Source: Sulfuricella sp. (lineage in GTDB: Bacteria > Pseudomonadota > Gammaproteobacteria > Burkholderiales > Sulfuricellaceae). Taken from it: 5,485 nt of DNA. The notes below the pieces were generated by a model. The model did no database searches. It was given only the letters and a program-made list of their open reading frames with translations, and had not been told where the DNA came from. The DNA lies in contig JAUYSN010000375.1 in NCBI GenBank assembly GCA_030696235.1, positions 1-5,485 of the forward strand, written 5' to 3'. The translations under genes were made by a program, and so were the position numbers. Of the stretch, positions 1-5,485 are shown one piece after another. How positions within the stretch are numbered: position 1 is the first letter of the stretch; every line of letters starts with the position of its first letter.

Positions 1-21
1 TTGCGTCCTTTGCGGTTCAAT
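1..21. repeat. Fragment of a 9-nt-period dispersed repeat at the left edge
   Basis: On the minus strand this reads GAACCGCAAAGGACGCAA and continues out of the window. CGCAAAGGA followed by CGCAA shows a nine-base period. It starts about 15 bases after the stop of the last gene. It resembles the CGCAAAGGACGCAAAGG intergenic repeats that often accompany CACAGAG elements in related genomes (from memory). The fragment is too short to be sure. Confidence 0.45.
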
Positions 22-35
22 AGCTTTTTTGGGAT

Positions 36-359
36 TTAGTCCTTCCGTTTACCCTCGATGGCGCGATAGAACTCTTCCATTTTCCGCGCCGCCACGTGCT
101 TGTAATAGGCCTTCCAGACGGTTCTAACGAGCCAGGCGGTGTAGATGAAGGCGGCGACGAAGGCGAAGGACAGCCCCCAACCCAGCCAGGTGCCGAGCGA
201 CAGCGTGAGCACCTCGCCGCGGGGCGCGTTGAACACGTAGAGACCAAGCAGCGGCCCGACGATCAACGAAACCGCGACTATCACGGCAATATGCAAGACG
301 ATGCGCCGGGTCGGCGGCAGGAAACTGCTTACCGTGACGTCGTCGAGCAGGGGTTCCAT
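36..359 (-). CDS. Small two-helix membrane protein, unknown function
   Basis: I do not recognise this 107-residue protein. It has a polar N-terminus (1-19), a hydrophobic helix at about 20-43, a short linker NAPRGEV (44-50), a second helix at about 54-78 rich in Trp, Phe and Gly, and a basic, probably amphipathic tail (79-107) with many Lys, Arg, Tyr and Glu. By the positive-inside rule both ends should be cytoplasmic. There is no signal peptide and there are no cysteines. It starts three bases after the dedA stop without a clear Shine-Dalgarno sequence, so translation probably couples to dedA. The GC-rich codon usage matches its neighbours and the frame uses common codons, which supports a real gene. 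It ends in TAA just before a repeat fragment. No function is proposed. Confidence 0.75.
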   Translation of the reverse strand: MEPLLDDVTVSSFLPPTRRIVLHIAVIVAVSLIVGPLLGLYVFNAPRGEVLTLSLGTWLGWGLSFAFVAAFIYTAWLVRTVWKAYYKHVAARKMEEFYRAIEGKRKD

Positions 360-362
360 GGC

Positions 363-998
363 TTATTGGGTACGATGGCGCAGGTAACCGAGAATTCCTG
401 GCAGGATCGACAGCAAGACAATGCCGAAGATCACCAGCGTCAGGTTCTGCTTGATGAACGGAATGTTGCCGAAGAAGTAGCCGGCCAGCACCAGCGAGCC
501 GACCCAAACCACCCCACCCACGAGGCTGTAAGGCAGGAAACGGCGGTAATCCATGCGGCCGATGCCGGCGACGAAGGGGGCAAAGGTGCGGATGATGGGG
601 AAGAAGCGCGCCAGGATGATGGCCTTGCCGCCGTGTTTTTCGTAAAAGCGGTGAGTCTGCTCCAGGTGTTTGGGGTTGAGCAGGCGCGAACGCTCCCTGC
701 TGAACACCTTAGGCCCGACATAACGGCCGATCCAGTAATTGGTGTTGTCGCCCATGAACGAGGCGACGATCAGCAAGCTTGCCAGCACCTGAAGTTCCAT
801 CGCCCCGGTCGCGGTCAGTGCGCCGGCAACAAACAGCAGGGAATCGCCCGGCAGAAAGGGCGTCACCACCAAACCGGTTTCGCAGAAAATAATCAGGAAC
901 AGGATCAGGTAAACCCAGGCGCCGTGCTCCTGCACCAGTACCAGCAGGTGCTTGTCGAGATGCAGGACAAGGTCGAGAAAGGCGGTCAGAAGCTCCAT
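363..998 (-). CDS. dedA: DedA family inner-membrane protein
   Basis: The 211-residue product closely follows E. coli DedA: VYLILFLIIFCETGLVVTPF, then LPGDSLLFVAGAL (49-61), FYEKHGGKAIILARF (118-132) and RTFAPFVAGIGRM (137-149). The functional residues known from the family members YqjA/YghB appear as Glu40, Asp52, Arg131 and Arg137. The protein is mostly membrane embedded, with helical or re-entrant segments at about 27-45, 49-65, 69-84, 125-146, 158-177 and 187-204. DedA proteins are implicated in envelope integrity, proton-motive-force-dependent transport and, in some members, undecaprenyl-phosphate recycling; the exact substrate here is unknown. The ATG overlaps the secF stop, and reinitiation is likely because only weak purine-rich sequence (GGCGGA, over ten bases upstream) precedes it. 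The frame stays open far upstream inside secF, but conservation begins at this ATG. Confidence 0.95.
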   Translation of the reverse strand: MELLTAFLDLVLHLDKHLLVLVQEHGAWVYLILFLIIFCETGLVVTPFLPGDSLLFVAGALTATGAMELQVLASLLIVASFMGDNTNYWIGRYVGPKVFSRERSRLLNPKHLEQTHRFYEKHGGKAIILARFFPIIRTFAPFVAGIGRMDYRRFLPYSLVGGVVWVGSLVLAGYFFGNIPFIKQNLTLVIFGIVLLSILPGILGYLRHRTQ

Positions 999-1939
999 CA
1001 GGGCAGCGCTTCCGCCTCTTCGCCTTCCTTCTTCTCCGGCTTGAGGAAATCCTCGCGCGACACGCCCAGCCACATCACGATCGGGCTGGCCACCAGCACC
1101 GAGGAATAGATGCCGAAGACGATACCGATGGTCAGCGCCAGGGCAAAGTAGTGCAGCGCCTCGCCGCCGAAGAACAGCATCGACAGCACCATCAATTCGG
1201 TCATGGTGTGGGTGATGATGGTGCGCGACATGGTGCGGGTGATGGCGTTGTCGATCACCTCGGCCACCGAGGCCTTGCGCATCTTGCGGAAATTTTCGCG
1301 CACCCGGTCGAACACCACCACGGATTCGTTGACCGAATAGCCGAGTACCGCCAGGATGCCGGCCAGCACGGTGAGGGAGAATTCCCACTGGAAGAAGGCG
1401 AAGAAGCCGAGAATGATCACCACGTCGTGCATGTTGGCGATGATCGCCGCCACCGAGAAGCGCCATTCGAAACGCACGGCAAGGTAGGCCATGATGCCGA
1501 GGCAGACCACCAGCAGCGCAAGCGCGCCGTTCTCGTACAGCTCCTTGCCGACCTGCGGGCCGACGAACTCGACGCGCTTCAGCGTGACGGTATTGTCCGC
1601 ACCCTGCAATGCCTGGAACACCTGCTCGGAAAGCTTGGCGGTACTAAGCTCGGGCTTGAGCGGCAGACGGATCATGACATCGCGTGCCGTGCCGAAATTC
1701 TGCACTGCTGCATCGTGCATGCCGATTTTGGTCAGGGTATCGCGAATCTTGGGAACATCAGCCTGCTGGCTGTAGCTCACCTCCATCACCGTGCCGCCGG
1801 TGAAGTCCACGCCCAGGTTAAGACCCTTCAGCCCCAGCGCCGCCACCGCCGCGATGAACGTTACCAGCGAGATAAAGGTGGTCACCCGCGCATAGCTCAT
1901 GAACGGGATGTCGCGTTTGATATGGAAAAATTCCAGCAT
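998..1939 (-). CDS. secF: SecF, protein translocase subunit
   Basis: SecF is the second RND-like subunit of the SecDF complex and pairs with SecD in the inner membrane. The product is 313 residues (E. coli 323). It has helix 1 at about 19-37, the conserved LGVDFTGGT (42-50), a periplasmic P4 domain at about 50-130, VGPQVGKEL (126-134), and five further helices at about 136-155, 161-183, 187-211, 241-257 and 262-291. Helix 4 reads GYSVNESVVVFDRVREN (200-216). The position equivalent to E. coli Asp213 is Glu205, which keeps the charge, and Arg239 fits the conserved arginine 34 residues later. The cytoplasmic tail is acidic and basic and ends in ALP. The start has a good AAGGA. The stop shares one base with the dedA start (TGATG), which implies translational coupling. 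Confidence 0.98.
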   Translation of the reverse strand: MLEFFHIKRDIPFMSYARVTTFISLVTFIAAVAALGLKGLNLGVDFTGGTVMEVSYSQQADVPKIRDTLTKIGMHDAAVQNFGTARDVMIRLPLKPELSTAKLSEQVFQALQGADNTVTLKRVEFVGPQVGKELYENGALALLVVCLGIMAYLAVRFEWRFSVAAIIANMHDVVIILGFFAFFQWEFSLTVLAGILAVLGYSVNESVVVFDRVRENFRKMRKASVAEVIDNAITRTMSRTIITHTMTELMVLSMLFFGGEALHYFALALTIGIVFGIYSSVLVASPIVMWLGVSREDFLKPEKKEGEEAEALP

Positions 1940-1945
1940 GTTGAT

Positions 1946-1950
1946 TCCTT
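1946..1950 (-). promoter_or_regulatory. Ribosome binding site of secF
   Basis: AAGGA on the minus strand with a six-base spacer to the secF ATG. It lies between the inverted repeat and the gene, so secF keeps its own initiation signal and does not depend on coupling to secD. Confidence 0.75.
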
Positions 1951-1961
1951 AAAGTACCTCA

Positions 1962-2021
1962 GCCACAGAGAACACAGAGATCACAGAGCAAAACCCAATG
2001 CTTCTCTGTGTTCTCTGTGGC
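1962..2021. repeat. Perfect 19-bp inverted repeat of 9-nt CACAGAG units between secD and secF
   Basis: Positions 1962-1980 are the exact reverse complement of 2003-2021 (arm GCCACAGAGAACACAGAGA), enclosing a 22-base loop. Inside, CACAGAG recurs at 1964-1970, 1973-1979 and 1982-1988, and its complement CTCTGTG at 2004-2010 and 2013-2019, all at a period of nine. The third left unit lies in the loop and can pair with the right arm instead, giving alternative registers. The element begins seven bases after the secD stop, behind a run of seven T on the coding strand, and fills most of the 89-base secD-secF gap. Neither side has a T-tract after the stem, so a Rho-independent terminator is unlikely. 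It resembles the widespread CACAGAG dispersed intergenic repeats of environmental proteobacteria (from memory). Confidence 0.9.
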
Positions 2022-2028
2022 AAAAAAA

Positions 2029-3846
2029 TCAAATCGAAACCTTTTCCAGCCTGGCCTTGCGTCCGTAGCTCAGGTTGACCATGCCGCGCGACACCACCAC
2101 GGCGCTGAACATCGAAGTCAGGATGCCGAGGCACAATACCACCGCAAAGCCGCGCACCGGGCCGGAACCCAGCCAGAACAACGCCACACCGGCGATCAAA
2201 GTGGTGATATTGGAATCGAGAATGGTGGAAAATGCCCTCTCGTAGCCGGCATGGATCGCGGCCTGCGGCGAGCAGCCATTTCTGATTTCCTCGCGGATAC
2301 GCTCGTTGATCAGCACGTTGGCGTCGATCGCCATACCCACCGTCAAGGCGATACCGGCCATGCCAGGCAGGGTTAGAGTGGCCTGCAGCAGCGAAAGAAT
2401 CGCCACCAGCAGCAACACGTTGACGGCCAGCGCCGCCGTCGAGATCAGGCCGAAAATGCGGTAATAGAACATCATGAAAATCGAAATGGCGACAAAACCG
2501 TAGATGTTGGAATTGAAGCCCTTGGCGATGTTCTCCGCGCCCATGCTCGGGCCGACGGTGCGTTCCTCGATGATATCCATCGGCGCGGCGAGAGCGCCGG
2601 CGCGCAGCAGCAGCGCAACGTCGCTGGCTTCCATGGTAGTCATTTGGCCAGAAATCTGTACCCTGCCGCCGCCGATTTCCTCGCGGATCACCGGCGCGGT
2701 GATCACCTCGCCCTTGCCCTTCTCGATCAGCAGGATCGCCATGCGCTTGCCCACGTTATCGCGCGTCAGCTGCTTGAAGATGCGCGCGCCGCGGCCATCC
2801 AGGTTGATATGCACGGCCGGTTCGCCGCTTTGCCCTTCGAAGCCGGGTTGTGCGTCGCTGATGTAATCGCCGGTCAGCACCACGCCCTTCTTCACCAATA
2901 ACGGCAGGCCCTTGCGCTCGGTATAAAGCTCGCTGCCGAAGGGAATCTGGCCGCTCTGCACTGCGGCCGTCACGTCATGCTCCTCGTCCACCATGCGGAT
3001 TTCCAGGGTGGCGGTACGGCCGAGAATGTCCTTCGCCTTGGCGGTGTCCTGCACGCCGGGCAGCTGCACCACGACGCGGTCGACACCCTGCTGCTGGATG
3101 ATCGGTTCGGCCACGCCGAGCTCGTTGATGCGGTTGCGCAGGGTGGTGATGTTCTGCTGCAGGGCGAATTCCTGGATGCGCTTCTGCGCCTCCAGCTTGA
3201 GAGTCGCCACCAGCTTGAATTCGGCGCCCTCGTCGACTTCCTTCAGCAGCAGATCCGGCGAGGTCTTTTCCAGCTCATCCAGCGCCTTCTTGCGCGATTC
3301 GGCATCGCGGAACTTGATCTCCACCGCCTGGTCTTGCCGGGAAATTCCGGTATAGGCGATTTTTTTCTCGCGCAGGCTGGTGCGGATATCGCCGTTATAG
3401 CGGTCGAGCGCCTTGGTGATCGCCCCCTTCATGTCCACCTGCAGCAGGAAGTGCACCCCGCCGCGCAAGTCCAGACCGAGGTACATCGGCAGCGCGCCCA
3501 GGTTGGAAAGCCACTTGGGCGAGCTCGACAGCAGGTTAAGCGCCACCACGAAGTTCTCACCGAGCTGAGACTGGAGAATATCCTTGGCCTTGATCTGGGT
3601 GTCAGCATCGGCAAAGCGCACCTTCACACCGGAGGCGTCGAATGCTATGCCCTGGTAGGAGAGAGTGTTTTTCTTCAGCACCTCCTCGACCTGTTTCATC
3701 AACCCCTGGTCCACCTTGGTCATGCCGCGCATCGGCGAAACCTGGACCGCGGGCGATTCACCGAAGAAATTGGGCAGGGTGTAAATCAGGCCGAACAGCA
3801 TCGCCACGGCGATGACAATGTATTTCCACAGGGGATAACGGTTCAT
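2029..3846 (-). CDS. secD: SecD, protein translocase subunit
   Basis: SecD, with SecF and YajC, uses the proton motive force to complete SecYEG/SecA-driven export at the periplasmic face of the inner membrane. The 605-residue product matches the Gram-negative SecD size (E. coli 615). Layout: transmembrane helix 1 at about 8-25; a large periplasmic P1 region at about 27-440 that contains LGLDLRGG (123-130), the NRINELGVAEP segment (238-248) and LGRTATLEIR (275-284); then five helices at about 446-462, 465-487, 493-513, 545-560 and 567-590. Helix 4 carries GMAIDANVLINERIREE (504-520), where Asp508 corresponds to the essential E. coli Asp519 of the proton path. The C-terminus EKVSI resembles the E. 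coli ending, so it looks native. The start is set by a well-placed GGAG. Repeat elements lie on both sides of the gene. Confidence 0.98.
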   Translation of the reverse strand: MNRYPLWKYIVIAVAMLFGLIYTLPNFFGESPAVQVSPMRGMTKVDQGLMKQVEEVLKKNTLSYQGIAFDASGVKVRFADADTQIKAKDILQSQLGENFVVALNLLSSSPKWLSNLGALPMYLGLDLRGGVHFLLQVDMKGAITKALDRYNGDIRTSLREKKIAYTGISRQDQAVEIKFRDAESRKKALDELEKTSPDLLLKEVDEGAEFKLVATLKLEAQKRIQEFALQQNITTLRNRINELGVAEPIIQQQGVDRVVVQLPGVQDTAKAKDILGRTATLEIRMVDEEHDVTAAVQSGQIPFGSELYTERKGLPLLVKKGVVLTGDYISDAQPGFEGQSGEPAVHINLDGRGARIFKQLTRDNVGKRMAILLIEKGKGEVITAPVIREEIGGGRVQISGQMTTMEASDVALLLRAGALAAPMDIIEERTVGPSMGAENIAKGFNSNIYGFVAISIFMMFYYRIFGLISTAALAVNVLLLVAILSLLQATLTLPGMAGIALTVGMAIDANVLINERIREEIRNGCSPQAAIHAGYERAFSTILDSNITTLIAGVALFWLGSGPVRGFAVVLCLGILTSMFSAVVVSRGMVNLSYGRKARLEKVSI

Positions 3847-3854
3847 TCAGCAAA

Positions 3855-3860
3855 CTCCGT
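3855..3860 (-). promoter_or_regulatory. Ribosome binding site of secD
   Basis: ACGGAG on the minus strand with an eight-base spacer to the secD ATG. It lies just outside the repeat at 3866-3956, so repeat folding need not bury it, though the stem base is only a few bases away. Confidence 0.75.
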
Positions 3861-3865
3861 AAAGC

Positions 3866-3956
3866 GTGAGGCGGGAGGCGTTAGGGGTGAAGCGGAAAGG
3901 CGGGCGGCGATGGGATTTGACTTTTCGCCTCACCCCTCACCTTCTCACCCCTCACC
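3866..3956. repeat. Intergenic repeat between yajC and secD: 13-nt direct repeats with inverted arms
   Basis: The 113-base gap between yajC and secD is mostly a repeat-like element. CTCACCCCTCACC occurs twice without mismatch at 3929-3941 and 3944-3956, a period of 15. On the other side, AGGGGTGA (3883-3890) is the exact reverse complement of TCACCCCT at both 3930-3937 and 3945-3952, and GTGAGGCG (3866-3873) pairs exactly with CGCCTCAC (3926-3933). The transcript could thus fold into alternative, mutually exclusive stems. The composition resembles dispersed GGTGAGGGGTGAGG-type intergenic repeats of betaproteobacteria (from memory). No T-tract follows, so it is not an intrinsic terminator. It ends about six bases upstream of the secD ribosome binding site. 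Confidence 0.75.
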
Positions 3957-3959
3957 GAC

Positions 3960-4286
3960 TTAAATGTCCTTGATCGTGCCCTTCGGCAGCAGGGTCGTGA
4001 TCGCCGACTTTTGCACATGGATCACCACATTCGGGGCGACTTCCAGGCCAACGTAGGCTTCGCTTACTTTCGCCACCTTGCCCAGTTCGCCGCCGGCAGT
4101 AACCACTTCGTCACCCTTTTGCAGCGACTCAATCATGTTCTTCTGTTCCTTGGCGCGCTTCATCTGCGGGCGGATCATCATGAAGTAAAACAGCGCGAAA
4201 ATCACGATCAGGGGCAGGAACTGCGTCAGGCTACCCATCATATCGGCCGGCGCGGCATCGGCGGCATGTGCAAGACTAATCAGCAT
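3960..4286 (-). CDS. yajC: YajC, accessory subunit of the Sec translocon
   Basis: YajC is the small inner-membrane partner of SecD-SecF in the holotranslocon. The product is 108 residues, about the E. coli size. It has a short N-terminal segment rich in Ala and Asp, one transmembrane helix at about 20-38, then the hallmark FYFMMIRPQMKRAKEQK (about 33-49), whose basic residues place the rest in the cytoplasm. The KGDEVVTAGGELGKV motif (57-71) begins a small beta-rich domain that ends in LLPKGTIKDI, matching the family terminus (LPKGT). The start is supported by a GGAG eight bases upstream. The gene lies 39 bases after tgt and 113 bases before secD. The usual order tgt-yajC-secD-secF supports the call. 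The N-terminus resembles a signal peptide but is the usual YajC membrane anchor. Confidence 0.97.
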   Translation of the reverse strand: MLISLAHAADAAPADMMGSLTQFLPLIVIFALFYFMMIRPQMKRAKEQKNMIESLQKGDEVVTAGGELGKVAKVSEAYVGLEVAPNVVIHVQKSAITTLLPKGTIKDI

Positions 4287-4294
4287 ATTAGGTT

Positions 4295-4298
4295 CTCC
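4295..4298 (-). promoter_or_regulatory. Ribosome binding site of yajC
   Basis: GGAG on the minus strand with an eight-base spacer to the ATG. It confirms the yajC start and lies in the 39-base tgt-yajC gap, which shows no hairpin or terminator. Confidence 0.7.
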
Positions 4299-4325
4299 AT
4301 CATGAAAAAATAACGGGGCATTTTA

Positions 4326-5485
<1,160 letters not shown>

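Noticed and set aside
96..1109. Long plus-strand open frame of 337 codons opposite dedA and secF
   Set aside because: It is antisense to well-identified genes. The translation is rich in Gln, His, Arg and Glu without domains, as expected for the complement of membrane-protein codons in GC-rich DNA.
999..1466. Upstream in-frame extension of dedA to a start at 1466 (367 residues in total)
   Set aside because: The added part lies wholly inside secF in another frame and reads as His/Arg-rich shadow sequence. DedA conservation begins at the ATG at 998.
1962..2021. CRISPR array or transposon end
   Set aside because: The units are 9 nt long with 2-nt spacing rather than repeats of 24-40 nt with unique spacers. 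No cas or transposase gene is present, and there is no target-site duplication.
1962..2028. Rho-independent terminator between secD and secF
   Set aside because: The stem is strong, but on the coding strand the T-run precedes it rather than follows, and on the plus strand the stem is followed by A, not T. The operon must also continue into secF.
3866..3956. Riboswitch or protein-operator leader for secD
   Set aside because: The direct-repeat structure and low-complexity CTCACC composition fit an intergenic repeat better than any known riboswitch fold. No ligand-binding consensus was recognised.
4280..4321. A 13-codon minus-strand mini-frame (starting MPRYFF) between tgt and yajC that runs into the yajC start
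   Set aside because: It has only a weak G-rich stretch as a ribosome site, and an overlap of this kind is likely by chance in a 39-base gap. Its two inner ATG codons coincide with the yajC ribosome binding site. It could be a leader peptide, but nothing beyond its position supports that.

Overview
The window holds one compact gene block, entirely on the minus strand, that matches the classical proteobacterial queA-tgt-yajC-secD-secF cluster. It is followed by dedA and a small membrane protein of unknown function. In transcription order (high to low coordinates) it reads: last 19 codons of queA (5485-5426), tgt (5429-4326), yajC (4286-3960), secD (3846-2029), secF (1939-998), dedA (998-363) and a 107-residue two-helix membrane protein (359-36). 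I found no credible gene on the plus strand; its long open frames are antisense shadows of these genes. No gene-free stretch exceeds 113 bases.

Organism: the proteins are clearly of the Gram-negative proteobacterial type (YajC, SecD and SecF are separate polypeptides, SecD has the large periplasmic P1 head, and DedA closely resembles the E. coli protein). The GC-rich coding sequence, SecF with Asn-Glu rather than Asn-Asp in transmembrane segment 4, and the intergenic repeats of the CACAGAG, GGTGAGGGG and CGCAAAGGA types suggest a betaproteobacterium, perhaps in or near the Nitrosomonadales/Gallionellaceae. This placement is inference from memory, not a search result.

Function: QueA and Tgt carry out consecutive steps of queuosine tRNA modification. 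YajC, SecD and SecF form the membrane complex that uses the proton motive force to help SecYEG/SecA pull preproteins across the inner membrane. DedA belongs to a family linked to envelope homeostasis and undecaprenyl-phosphate or lipid handling. The block therefore runs from tRNA modification to protein export to envelope maintenance. Most junctions are tight: queA/tgt overlap by 4 nt, secF/dedA by 1 nt, dedA/hypothetical are 3 nt apart and tgt/yajC 39 nt apart. No promoter or intrinsic terminator is evident, so the promoter is probably upstream of queA, outside the window.

The unusual content is in the only two loose junctions and at the left edge. Between secD and secF lies a perfect 19-bp inverted repeat built from 9-nt units. 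Between yajC and secD lies a 13-nt direct repeat with matching inverted arms. The left edge carries the start of a third short-period repeat. These look like dispersed, REP-like intergenic elements inside the operon. I do not see a new gene system: the coding content is ordinary housekeeping, and the repeats and the unidentified last gene are the parts worth a second look.
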